A stretch of 64,000 nucleotides of DNA, from positions 280,859 to 344,858 of the forward strand of contig CAVXXB010000011.1 of assembly GCA_963765585.1 (NCBI GenBank), read 5' to 3'. A model generated the notes under the pieces. That model saw nothing but the letters and a program-made list of their open reading frames with translations, searched no databases and had not been told where the DNA came from. Below are positions 35,599 through 44,401 of the stretch, piece by piece. The stretch is from CAVXXB01 sp963765585. Its GTDB lineage: Bacteria; Calditrichota; Calditrichia; JAJRVZ01. Every line of letters begins with the position of its first letter. Positions within the stretch are counted from its first letter, which is position 1. The position numbers and the translations under genes were made by a program.

Positions 35599-36129
35599 CT
35601 AAATCGTCGTTAAAATTTCCTTAAGCTTCTTTTGTGCTCGCGATAACCGGGAAAGAACTGTTCCTTGCGGTACTTTCAGAATCTCTGCTGTTTCTGCCGT
35701 TGAGTATCCGTCAATCAGCCTGAGTACCGTAACGGTCCTAAAATCCGGATCGAGATTTTCGAGTGCCTTGAAAATGATTTCTTTATTGCTTTCCTGATCA
35801 ATTTTATCAACTTTATCGGCAATTTCCGGTGATTTTTCATCCTGATTCACAAACAGGCCAAATCTTCGCTTCCTGCGTTTAAGTTCATTTAGAGAAAGAT
35901 TGATTGCAATTCGCGTGAGGTACGTTCCCACCTGCGAATCTCCGCGGAAACTTTTTAAAGCATTGTAAAACCGGATAAATGTCTCCTGACCGACATCATC
36001 CGCCTCAGGACAATGCCCCAGCATTCCAATAACCGTCGCAGCCACCTGCGATTCATAGCGCTGAACCAGATTACGGAATGCGAAATGGTTGCCATCGAGA
36101 ACTTCGCGGATCGCCTGATCATCTGTCAA
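35599..36129 (-). CDS. ECF RNA polymerase sigma factor
   Basis: Sigma-70 family ECF factor of 176 residues. Region 2 is visible as AFRNLVQRYESQV and PEADDVGQETFIRFYNALKS, and region 4 as LPDPDF-like LDPDFRTVTVLRLIDGYSTA then ETAEILKVPQGTVLSRLSRA. It should direct polymerase to envelope-stress promoters when the membrane anti-sigma factor downstream releases it. The first gene of a cluster with anti-sigma and two Spy-like chaperone genes, it probably controls its own operon through 36130-36334, though I cannot fix a promoter sequence. Confidence 0.92.
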   Translation of the reverse strand: MTDDQAIREVLDGNHFAFRNLVQRYESQVAATVIGMLGHCPEADDVGQETFIRFYNALKSFRGDSQVGTYLTRIAINLSLNELKRRKRRFGLFVNQDEKSPEIADKVDKIDQESNKEIIFKALENLDPDFRTVTVLRLIDGYSTAETAEILKVPQGTVLSRLSRAQKKLKEILTTI

Positions 36130-36352
36130 TTATAACTTATCCTTTGTAATTTATTGATTAGACAAAAAAATCCACGACTTATTCCCAAAAAAAGGGATTT
36201 TTTATATTGAACAAATATATATGTGATTATATATTGCAGTCTTAACAGGTATCTCAAATATTACTTTTCCTGATAACAAGCTATACCTATACAAATTATA
36301 GATCAAGACTATCTCCAATTAATATATTTACGGGATGAAAAAGAGGCAAATT

Positions 36353-36651
36353 ATGTCCTCCTATTTTTTTCGAGAAGCAACTATAGACGATTTATCCTTT
36401 TTAAAAACAATGCTTTATGAAGCAGTGTTCTGGAATCCGAAGGAAAAACGAATCTCGTTTAATGAATTGTTTGCTGTCCCAGAAATTGCCAATATTTTAG
36501 GTCAATGGAAAGTTAGAGATGGTGATTTTGGTTTGATTGCCCAAAATGAACAGTAGATCCCGGAAACTTTGCCTTATCTTTGTACAGAAAACTAGGTTTT
36601 ATAATAGTTGCTGAATCTGGTACATCATGGACAATGGTTATGGAGTTATAG
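36353..36651 (+). pseudogene. GNAT acetyltransferase with internal deletion
   Basis: The first part reads YFFREATIDDLSFLKTMLYE then AVFWNP, the N-terminus of a GNAT N-acetyltransferase, and stops at 36556 after GLIAQNEQ. From base 36556, in another frame, the typical GNAT C-terminus follows (DPGNFALSLYRKLGFIIVAE then SGTSWTMVMEL and stop at 36651). The central acetyl-CoA-binding part, roughly 60-70 residues, is missing. Its loss leaves a non-functional gene. An upstream in-frame ATG is at 36335. Confidence 0.8.
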
Positions 36652-36713
36652 CGGGCGATGCCGGCGGCTAGAATTATTTACCCTCTACGGGATTATCCGA
36701 CATAATTTTTATG
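36651..36713. repeat. GCGGGC...GGCTAGAATTATTT repeat, copy A
   Basis: GCGGGCGATGCCGGCGGCTA then GAATTATTTACCCTCTACGG and GATTATCCGACAT. Better preserved copies are at 39620-39690 and 41150-41250. It starts at the stop codon of the GNAT remnant. Confidence 0.7.
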
Positions 36714-36830
36714 CATTCAGAGCCCCGTCCCTGGCACCGAGAACCGAGTGACGAGTACCTTATGGCCGGAGAGAACCACTACCAATTCTCTTAGGCGAAA
36801 CTTTCGATTATTATATAAGTTCTGATTTTT

Positions 36831-37793
36831 TTAAAAATAATATACCATCACAAAAGCAGTTGTAAAATATTCCAGTGAATTTTTTTCCTCGACTAATGGA
36901 ATAGTTGTCTTGATATGTGAAAATTCCAACCCGATATTATACTCTTCCCGTCCGGTGTAGGCCACTTTAAATATAAAAGAATTTGTCTTTTCCTCGTCTT
37001 GACCTTCAGAAATTGAAAATTTTTGAACCGTATATCCGAGATTGATTCCTACCGGCACTTCATAACTATGATTAAAATTTATGTCACCCAGAATACCGAT
37101 ATCAAATCTCCAGACATTTCTATTTTCTTTGGACACAGATTCTCCATACGAGCCATTAATAAATGCCTGGGCGCCGAACATATTGTTGAAGGCATATGCA
37201 TAGCGGAGGCCAGATCCCCCATCCAGTGGATTATCTCTTTGATAGGGTGTAGTACTAATACTATCAGGTCTACCTATTACATCTTTTATATAACCTGAAA
37301 GATTGATCGCAGACTACATTGAAATTCCTGATATTAATTGTAGCTGATAACTGACTCTGCTTGTTGTGCCAGAGGCGAAGCATCCAGCCAAATTCAAAAC
37401 CGGTAATCGAGGTCACGCCATGGGCAAAGATTGCCGGGGTTGAGCTACCGATCCGGGCAACGGCCTGATATCGAAACCACACGGCAAGCCATTCCTTTGC
37501 TTCTACCTGAACATGAACATCCGCCGTGACGTATGTATCCTCACCCTCGATCGTCCCAAGTAATAATTCACCATCATTCGCATAAATGGGGATTTTACTA
37601 AGAGACACGCCCCCCCAATTCCTGTTTTAAAAAAAGTAGTCACGAAAGGAGAAAGAAAATTTGAATTTGGCATAAAATAGTGATCGTTTAATTTTGGTAA
37701 AGATCTTTGATAAGTATATAGGGAATCGACCTGCGCGGCAAGCATAATTGGCACCAACAGAAACACTATCATATATTTTCGGAATGATTTCAT
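36831..37793 (-). pseudogene. Outer-membrane barrel gene broken by two frameshifts
   Basis: Reading from the ATG at 37793 gives a signal peptide (MKSFRKYMIVFLLVPIMLAA) and DSLYTYQRSLPKLNDHYFMP. At a run of seven C (seven G on the coding strand, 37610-37616) the frame must change to continue SKIPIYANDGELLLGTIEGE. Near 37308-37316 it changes again (AINLSGYIKDVIGRPDSIST) before the intact end FTTAFVMVYYF at 36831. The repaired protein is about 320 residues with barrel-type strands. Whether this is decay, a phase-variable G tract or a sequence error cannot be decided here. Confidence 0.72.
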
Positions 37794-38408
37794 AACTAAA
37801 GATTCCATTCTAACCCCGCCATTAGTCTGAAATCCACTATTCTTAAAATCCTCAAAAATAATATTTCCCTGATCCTCACCGTTACCGGAATTAAAATTTA
37901 CCAGGCCTTGATAATATCTAAGTTCAATTAACAGGTCCGGCTTACCAAGCGGGAATCGAAAGCCCATACCAATAGAAGCCAATATATCTATATTCTTTAG
38001 TATCTCAGATATATCCCTGCTTTCGCCATCGTGAGAAATTTCAGCAGCCAGGGGAATCCCAAACTCCAGACCACTGATGAAGTATGTAATCCCATTATCA
38101 GAATCCACTCTAACAAATAGCGGGACGATCAGAAAATCAATTTTTGTTTCAAAAAGTAATAAAGAATCCCGGCGGGAATCTTCACCCACCTCAATATTAG
38201 ATCCACGCTGAGAATACATAGGTTGCAGTGTCAGACTGATATCTTTATTGAAGCGATATGCAATTAAACCGCCGAAATTTAGTCCGGTCCGGTAGGCATA
38301 AGAGGCATCCGTCGGTTCAACACCGCCGAATTTTCCGGTATTGGATCCTGCTGTTATACCCAGAGATATCTGCGCTTCAGATAGCAAGGGGAAGCAGGAG
38401 AAATACAA
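37794..38408 (-). CDS. PorT-like outer-membrane beta-barrel, 5' end unclear
   Basis: Small barrel of the outer-membrane beta-barrel (PorT-like) type: ISLGITAGSNTGKFGGVEP, LNFGGLIAYRFNKDISLTLQ, FISGLEFGIPLAAEI, IGMGFRFPLG and LLIELRYYQGLVNF. The visible start is a TTG. A hydrophobic signal-like stretch (YLYFFVFLLLPL) exists just upstream in a different frame, so a frameshift near 38390-38410 has probably cut the true N-terminus. There is no stop before the next gene: the frame runs on through the ATG at 37793, which is also abnormal. Length and start are therefore provisional. Confidence 0.65.
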
Positions 38409-38447
38409 AGAAATACAAATATTTAAAACTGTATAATTTTTTTCAAA

Positions 38448-39428
38448 TCAAATACCTTCAGAAAAATATATTTCCCTAACCTTCATAGCCACAATCGTTA
38501 AGGGGATTGCCAGGATGGCCCCCATGGCCCCTAATATCCATGTCCAAATAATCAAGGATAGAAATATAACTGTTAAGGACATATTCAATTCTTTTCCCAT
38601 AAATTTTGGTCTGATAATATTTTCAACGATACCATTGATGACAATAAATCCAACGATTACAATTATTGCTGCAGTTAGACCCGAATCACCGAAGGCGATA
38701 AATGCCGGTGCTGCAAGACTTAGAATAAAACCGATATTCGGGACAAAACTGAATAAGAATGATAGAAAGGCCCAGAGTACCGCAAAATCCACACCCATTA
38801 TTAATAGCAAAACCAGGTTTCCAGCAGCCGTTAAAAAACCTGTAAAAGCAGAGATGGATATATATTTCCGTATTTGGCCGACAAGATCAACCAGTTTGAG
38901 CTGACCTTCACTCATCTGTCTCTCACCTTTATTTATTTCATAACGAAGTCCGCTGATATCTATTAATAAAAATATAATTAATAGAAAGACGATGCTAAAA
39001 TTACTAAAAGTTGATACGATCCCCAAAATAAAGCCAGTAGCTATTTGCATTAACTTTTCGGGTTGCATGTTTTCATTCTGGAAGATATTGCTCACATCAA
39101 TTCCAAAATTTGATAATAATTGCATGGTATTTAGTTTAAATGATTGCATTTGCTGTGTATATTGAGGAATTTTATCAGCAAGGCCGAAGACTGCTGCACT
39201 GAGTATCGAAGCGATAAGCAAGGTAATAATAATAAAGATTAATATTGTAATTAACAGCGAGACAGACTTAGGGACACCCTTTTTCATCAACCAGAGAATA
39301 ATCGGCATCAGACTCATTCCCAGCAGCACAGCCAGTAATATGGGATTAATGACAGGGGCTGCCAGTTTCATCCCGGCAGCGATGATCACAAGATAGGCTG
39401 ATATTTGCAACATATGTAATTTCATCAT
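38448..39428 (-). CDS. AI-2E family (PerM-like) transporter
   Basis: Integral membrane protein of 326 residues with about eight helices and the family's central soluble-like segment (about 95-170). Typical blocks are LLAVLLGMSLMPIILWLMKK, FVPNIGFILSLAAPAF, NGIVENIIRPKFMGKELNMS and AMGAILAIPLTIVAMKV. Members range from quorum-signal exporters to Na+/H+ exchangers, so substrate is not assigned. It stands alone between repeat-containing spacers. Confidence 0.9.
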   Translation of the reverse strand: MMKLHMLQISAYLVIIAAGMKLAAPVINPILLAVLLGMSLMPIILWLMKKGVPKSVSLLITILIFIIITLLIASILSAAVFGLADKIPQYTQQMQSFKLNTMQLLSNFGIDVSNIFQNENMQPEKLMQIATGFILGIVSTFSNFSIVFLLIIFLLIDISGLRYEINKGERQMSEGQLKLVDLVGQIRKYISISAFTGFLTAAGNLVLLLIMGVDFAVLWAFLSFLFSFVPNIGFILSLAAPAFIAFGDSGLTAAIIVIVGFIVINGIVENIIRPKFMGKELNMSLTVIFLSLIIWTWILGAMGAILAIPLTIVAMKVREIYFSEGI

Positions 39429-39816
39429 ATATCCTTTTTGTTAAAACAATACCATCGGTATAGCGGTATAGAATTTTAAATTTCGAGATGTATAGCCGTG
39501 AATAAATTTCAAGAAATAAAAAATAAAAAACAAAAAAATATCAACCATGCTTTGGCCAATTACACATAATCACTATGGTCAACTCCGTATTTATTAAACC
39601 CCTTCAGGGTTTTAACATTTGCCATTCCCCACCGCGGGCGTTACCCGCGGCTAGAATTATTTAACCCCTTCGGGGTTATTCCGATATGACATTTCTGGGA
39701 CCTGTGCCTGAGCTGCTGGTGCCTTGATCCTTGCACCTTGAACCTGCCCTGGCATCCAGTGCCCTGTAACGAGTGCCCATTTTCTCAGGGACTCAGGTGC
39801 TTAGGCGCTCAGGGAC
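39429..39816. other. Spacer with stacked repeats
   Basis: No gene is supported. From 39600 it holds a GGGCGTTACCCGCGGCTAGA repeat and then degenerate CCTTGATCCTTGCACCTTGA / CCAGTGCCCTGTAACGAGTG sequence and a GACTCAGGTGCTTAGGCGCT tail. The same mixture occurs at 36660-36800 and 41150-41370. Confidence 0.55.
39620..39690. repeat. GCGGGCGTTACCCGCGGCTAG repeat, copy B
   Basis: Two hairpins in tandem, CCGCGGGCGTTACCCGCGG and ACCCCTTCGGGGT, separated by CTAGAATTATTTA. The layout resembles REP elements mobilised by RAYT-type transposases in other bacteria; no transposase gene of that kind is in the window. Confidence 0.75.
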
Positions 39817-41065
39817 TTAATCCTTAATCGATATTGGCTTCTCTACTCTTGGTACCGTATTCAAAAAGGTGCCGTAATTCTTCAACTCCTCTAACCGGCA
39901 GGACCAGACCAATTTGTCTTCATGAACGGTGATATCCGGACAGCCGTCACACATGCTCTGCCGCCCATCCTGCATAAAATCTACCGGCTGAATAAACATG
40001 ATGGTTTGCATATACAATGGTTTAAAAATCCGGAACGGATTCTTTAATAAGGCAAGCAGATATTTCCCGGTGATTTTTCGTAAGTCCCTTGTCAAAAGGC
40101 CATAATAAAAACGCAGCCGATCGCCCGGTCTTGAGTATTTGCGGTGAGGCATAGGATAAATATTTGTCCCTGGCAAAATGATACACCGACATCATCAGTT
40201 CAAGAAACTTTCCGCCCACATAGCCGTAGATTTTATCCTTTGTGCCTATCCTCTCGGTCAGCAGCCATTTATAAGCCGCCGGATCCTCAGTGCCATTTAG
40301 AAAGGCCGCCGGTTCAAAATCGGGAAAATGGTCTTTGGCTATCTTTACCAGATCGGTTGATTTAATATCCACTTTGCGGTTTTCATCTGAATGATACATA
40401 ATCGTATCCCATTCCACCTTTTCACCACCGGAATACCAGTCATATGGTAACTGCGGTATGATATGGCGAAAACATATAAATACCATGGTATGGACGATAT
40501 CGATATGCTTGTGCGCCCATTCGATCATTTTGGGTACATGGTGAATGTTCTCCTGATATACTGTGGAATTAAACGAACAGGCGATATTTTTATGGACGGC
40601 CAGCATCTCCGCATAATGCAGACGCAGGTCGTTAAGTTCCAGTTCATTTTTCCCGGCCCACTCGCCCGGTCGTCCCTGGTTACTGTCGATATGAAAGGTA
40701 AAACCAAAGACACCGGCTGTATGCAGTTCCTTTAACAGTTCTTTGGTCAGGGCCAGGCCATTGGTGTTAATGATCGGTTTCAACCCCCGTTTTTTGATTT
40801 CGGCCACCAGGGGGATTATTTCGGGATACAACAGCGGGTCGCCGCCGGCAATGGAGATACAGTCGGATTTTCGCAATTTTTGAAAAATATCAAGTTCGTG
40901 TTGCACTTCTTCGAAACTTTTGTGTGAGCTTTTCTCATTATCACGATAACAACCATCACAGGCCAGGTTACATTCGGCCGTCGGCTCTAACCAGGAGATG
41001 CCATTATCAGGCAACGTCCAGGGTAGTCGGTACAAATCCGTGTGATTGATGATATCTGTACTCAT
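39817..41065 (-). pseudogene. Radical SAM protein with C-terminal Cys cluster, one frameshift
   Basis: Radical SAM enzyme of about 415 residues after repair. The cluster motif is CNLACDGC near residue 33; SIAGGDPLLYPE follows near 75. The first frame runs to 40022, but near 40110-40135 the homologous reading moves to the frame that ends at 39817. That frame adds LRKITGKYLLALLKNPFRIF and a C-terminal CDGCPD ... WSC set of Cys that could bind a second cluster. A single indel explains this. It could be a sequence error, since both halves look conserved. No partner peptide or substrate gene is adjacent, so the reaction is unknown. Confidence 0.75.
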
Positions 41066-41371
41066 TTTTTTTACTCCATAATTTTGAAAATTATAAAAAT
41101 CAATTTTTATGTAATTTTGAATTCATCACATATGAAATATTCAATCATATTTCGCCCCTCCGGGGCTTTAATCCGAATTTAAATCTTTTTTCCGTGGGCT
41201 TCGCCCACGGCTAGAATTTTTTAACCCCTTTGGGGTTAATCCGATATGCCAGTTCTGGGTCCTGGGACCTGGTGCCTATAACCTTGATCCTTGGACCTTT
41301 CACCTTTAACCTGCCCTTCCTGGTATCCAGTGCCGCGCGACGATCGACGAGTACCGAGTGCCTAGTACCGA
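41066..41371. other. Spacer with stacked repeats
   Basis: No gene is supported. It carries the repeat copy at 41150-41250 followed by degenerate CCTGGTGCC/CCTTGATCCTTGG/GACGAGTACCGAGTGC text resembling 39690-39790 and 44330-44400. Confidence 0.55.
41150..41250. repeat. CGTGGGCTTCGCCCACGGCTAG repeat, copy C
   Basis: Three hairpins in a row: GCCCCTCCGGGGC, CCGTGGGCTTCGCCCACGG, and ACCCCTTTGGGGT, with the shared CTAGAATTTTTTA link. Same plan as copy B. Confidence 0.75.
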
Positions 41372-41941
41372 TTAGTCATACTGAAATCCCAGTCCAACTT
41401 TGAACAAACTGACAATGCCATCCTGGTAGTAACTATTACCCAACAGCATAAAATTATAACTCACATTTAAAAACATCTTTTCATTGAAGAACATATAACC
41501 ACCTGCGCCCAATTGCAAGGCAAAACCGGAATCTTTGTTCGAGAGATAGATTTCTTTCCCGGTATAGTCCACATTGGAAAACTGAAGGCCGGCACCACCC
41601 AGGATATAGCCGTTAAATTTTCCGGAACCAAACAGATATTTGCCATACAGAATAATCGGCATCGATGAGTAACTAATTTCCCGCGCAGTTTCATCATTGG
41701 TATCCTTTGAATTCAGATACATAAGGCCAACACCACCGGACCAATTGCCATCCATATTCAGTTGTTCAAAGCCGACGCCAAAGGTATATCCATCCATGGA
41801 ATGGCTGGTTTCATCACTGGTAACCATAGCATAACCGCCATCAAAAGTGAACATTTTGGACCAGGGTTTTAGCTGGGCAAATGCATTTTCACTAAGGCAG
41901 ACCAGGCACATGAATACAAGGGTATACATCATAGATTTCAT
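41372..41941 (-). CDS. Outer-membrane beta-barrel protein (OmpA/OmpW-like size)
   Basis: 189 residues from the chosen ATG. The signal is MKSMMYTLVFMCLVCLSENA then FAQ, followed by about eight amphipathic strands (FDGGYAMVTSD, WSGGVGLMYLN, SMPIILYGKYLFGSGKFNG, GFALQLGAGGYMFF) and a C-terminal KVGLGFQYD. The family is not recognised precisely. AAGGAG lies 7-8 nt before the ATG. The 383-bp mobile element copy 3 begins 24 nt upstream of this ATG, so its original promoter has been displaced. Confidence 0.8.
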   Translation of the reverse strand: MKSMMYTLVFMCLVCLSENAFAQLKPWSKMFTFDGGYAMVTSDETSHSMDGYTFGVGFEQLNMDGNWSGGVGLMYLNSKDTNDETAREISYSSMPIILYGKYLFGSGKFNGYILGGAGLQFSNVDYTGKEIYLSNKDSGFALQLGAGGYMFFNEKMFLNVSYNFMLLGNSYYQDGIVSLFKVGLGFQYD

Positions 41942-41957
41942 TTTTATTCTCCTTCTA

Positions 41958-41965
41958 AGTATGTA
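41958..41965. repeat. Target duplication AGTATGTA, element copy 3
   Basis: AGTATGTA on the left and AGTGTGTA at 42349-42356 on the right differ at one base. This is consistent with an older insertion that has acquired one mutation. Confidence 0.75.
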
Positions 41966-42348
41966 GGTAGTGTAAAAAATAACCACAGAGGACACCGAGT
42001 AAATTATAAATATTATTTATGTTAATGCTATTTCTAATCATCTCCCCTCTGTGATCTCTTATTAAATAACTCTCTTTATTCCTTCTTTTAATTTGTCAAC
42101 ATTAAAATTGATCAACAATCCGACTTTTAGATTTTCTGCTCTCAGGTAAGTTAGCACCTGGGCAATATGAATATTCTAACAGACCTGGCCCAGGTAATGA
42201 GTGAACTTCAATAGCACATGAAATTCTTTTTTCAGTAATATCTCTTAAAGGATATTCTTTTAGAGTTCTCAGAGTTTTCCTCTGAGTGCTCTGCGGTTTC
42301 ATCTTTTAATCCTGTTTTTCATTTTTTTGTAGAACTTTTGAGACTACC
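41966..42348 (-). mobile_element. MITE-like element, copy 3 (383 bp)
   Basis: Third copy, again exactly 383 bp, with the same termini (right end slightly degraded: GAGACTACC instead of GACACTACC). Target duplication has one mismatch, and the internal sequence has more substitutions than copies 1 and 2, so it may be the oldest. Orientation relative to the downstream barrel gene, and the distance to its ATG (24 nt), match the other copies. Confidence 0.86.
42059..42302 (-). pseudogene. GxxExxY remnant, copy 3
   Basis: Same deletion junction as the other copies. Two substitutions in the N-terminal part (EKRISC for EKIISC, SLPGPG for SLLGPG) hit otherwise conserved positions, as expected of an unselected remnant. 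The first frame ends at 42102. Confidence 0.78.
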
Positions 42349-42414
42349 AGTGTGTAGTTATAAAATTAATTTGAGTGAATGTGTATATTCTAATTCTTTA
42401 AAAACGATCGTATG

Positions 42415-43158
42415 TCAAGAATGCTCGAGTGCGATGATTAATACTGAAAGAGCAAATCCAAACACGGTAGATATCCCGGCTAACTTGCCACTGTATTCAT
42501 AGGATTCCGGTATCATGGAATTGGTCAGCATCATAAGAATCGCTCCCCCGGCAAAAGAATTCACAAATTGCAGAGTAAAGGCTGATGCATTACCAAAAAG
42601 ACTGTACCCGGCAACGGTTGAGAAGGCAAGTACAACTGCAATGCTAAACCAAGTCGAAAATATTTTTCCCTTGCTCCATCCTGCGGTTTTCATTCCGATG
42701 GTACCGGCAATTGCTTCCGGCATCCCGGAGAGAAATATGGCGATGAGCATGGCCAGACTGACTACACCATTCTCAAGTATACCAATTCCGATAACCGCGT
42801 TTTCGGGAATACCATCAAGGACTATCCCCAATACCATGGGAATAATCAGCCGCGACTGTCCTGAATCCGTATCATCTTTACCAGTTCCACCACTGATGCG
42901 CTCTATCAGCTTCTCGAGGAGAAAAAATGCCAGGGCTCCTGTGAAAAATCCTATCGCTGTAAATCCGCTGCCCTTCGCCATTCTTACAGATTCATAAACA
43001 AGTTCATAAGCAACCGCAGAGAAGAGTGTTCCCGCGCCAAAAGCCAAAATGATTCCCAGAATACGCCTGCTTATGTTAAACCTTGATCCAATCACGCCAC
43101 CCAGAATTAATGAGCTTGAACCAATCAATCCCCAAAACAATGCATTTAACATATTCAT
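42415..43158 (-). CDS. ZIP-family metal transporter
   Basis: Polytopic metal-ion transporter of 247 residues, about eight helices. The ZIP signature in helix 4 reads GIVLDGIPENAVIGIG, with Asp where His often stands in HSxPE, and helix 5 has FLSGMPEAIAG. Helices 2 and 3 are joined by an acidic loop (GGTGKDDTDSGQ). Zn2+ or Fe2+ uptake is usual for the family; the altered metal-site residue makes the ion uncertain. It lies between the mobile element and a CorA-type gene. Confidence 0.88.
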   Translation of the reverse strand: MNMLNALFWGLIGSSSLILGGVIGSRFNISRRILGIILAFGAGTLFSAVAYELVYESVRMAKGSGFTAIGFFTGALAFFLLEKLIERISGGTGKDDTDSGQSRLIIPMVLGIVLDGIPENAVIGIGILENGVVSLAMLIAIFLSGMPEAIAGTIGMKTAGWSKGKIFSTWFSIAVVLAFSTVAGYSLFGNASAFTLQFVNSFAGGAILMMLTNSMIPESYEYSGKLAGISTVFGFALSVLIIALEHS

Positions 43159-43243
43159 ATCCTCATAATATTAAAAACACAGGTATGTCTTTAAATCCAC
43201 AATTCTAATTTCAATATCAAGTACCTGGTACTTAGGGGCCCCA

Positions 43244-44212
43244 CTATTCAAACCATCCTTGCCTTCGAAAATAAAAATATATCCCGATCGCAATGAGAAA
43301 TATTGAACCAAGTGCGATCGGATAGCCATACGGATGGGATAAACCCGGCATATGTTCAAAGTTCATCCCCCAGACGCCGGCCAGAAATGTCATTGGCAGA
43401 AAAATCACAGATATAATGGTGAGCCTCCCGAGGCGACGATTTGTTTTTTCCTGGGCCAGCGAATCAAAAAGGGAGCGCAAGACGTCGATACGTCCCTCCA
43501 GCCAATCCAGGGATCTGTCGGTCGCCTGGAGATTTGCCAACGCAGAAAGCAAATATTCCTGGATGTTTTCAGATTTTAAGGCCTTACTGTCCGATGCAAT
43601 AAGTGCCTGTAATATGGGCAATTGGCTGCTGACTACCGATTCAAGAGTCAGTAATTCGGATCGTTTAAGAGATATTTCTTTCACATCGACCGAGTCGGGT
43701 TGGTGGTCCATTTTCTGCTCGAGTGCGATAATTGTGTCTCTGAGTTCGGACGTTCGTTCCAGTGACTTCAGGGATAAAACAATCATGAAGGCAGAGAAAA
43801 GCCCGGCGACACTTTTATCAGGGAGCCACTCTGCTGAACTCTGAGAGTGAATGGTGTCTTGAAATTGCGTTGCATTTACGCCACGTAGCGTGAGAAGAAG
43901 ATTTTTGCGGGCCAGAAAAGATACATGCTCAATTACCGAAGAATTCTCCGCCGTTGAGAGTATGGGGAGTATTAGGAATGTAAGATTGCTTGTGGGGTAA
44001 AAACCCGGGCGATCTTTTGCCTGAAGACACAGTTTTCTTGCGAGGCCCTGAACTCCGAGCATATCCATATTCTCTTCCAGTTCAGCTCTTTCGGCACCTT
44101 GTATATCAATCCATATATGAGTGTCCTGCTTTTGAAGCGCTTTCACCGCACTGTCATATTCACACGGTTTCAATTGTAAGGTGTCACTAATTTGGTAACA
44201 GTTCACTACCAT
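43244..44212 (-). CDS. CorA-family divalent-cation channel
   Basis: Cytoplasmic funnel plus two C-terminal membrane helices, 322 residues. The pore signature GMNFEHMP follows helix 1 (ISVIFLPMTFLAGVW), and helix 2 is PIALGSIFLIAIGIYFYF. The long acidic-basic helix region (about 170-260) is typical. CorA proteins pass Mg2+, Co2+ or Ni2+, and ZntB relatives pass Zn2+. The gene is tandem with the ZIP gene, 85 bp apart, so the two may form a metal-homeostasis unit. Confidence 0.9.
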   Translation of the reverse strand: MVVNCYQISDTLQLKPCEYDSAVKALQKQDTHIWIDIQGAERAELEENMDMLGVQGLARKLCLQAKDRPGFYPTSNLTFLILPILSTAENSSVIEHVSFLARKNLLLTLRGVNATQFQDTIHSQSSAEWLPDKSVAGLFSAFMIVLSLKSLERTSELRDTIIALEQKMDHQPDSVDVKEISLKRSELLTLESVVSSQLPILQALIASDSKALKSENIQEYLLSALANLQATDRSLDWLEGRIDVLRSLFDSLAQEKTNRRLGRLTIISVIFLPMTFLAGVWGMNFEHMPGLSHPYGYPIALGSIFLIAIGIYFYFRRQGWFE

Positions 44213-44309
44213 CTTTATTATTCCTTTGCATCCAACGAATGATATAAATCCGAATATCTAATATCTAAATCCTAAATAAATTCCAAGGTCCAAATTACAA
44301 ATTTTATTA

Positions 44310-44400
44310 AATCCTTTTGGGGTTTCCGCTTCGCTACGACCAGTGACGAGAGCCTAGTACCGAGCAGCGAGAACCCAGTGCCAAGTGCCGAGTATACTTC
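44310..44400. repeat. Degenerate repeat stretch
   Basis: CTTTTGGGGTTTCCGCTTCG followed by GACGAGAGCCTAGTACCGAG and ACCCAGTGCCAAGTGCCGAG. It resembles the tails of the repeats at 39690 and 41300. No gene is seen in 44213-44401. Confidence 0.55.
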
Positions 44401-44401
44401 A

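Noticed and set aside
37503..37793. Single fused barrel protein of 301 residues spanning 37503-38408
   Set aside because: The second half starts with a new signal peptide at 37793 and then leaves frame at the G7 run, so two genes, both damaged, explain it better than one fusion.
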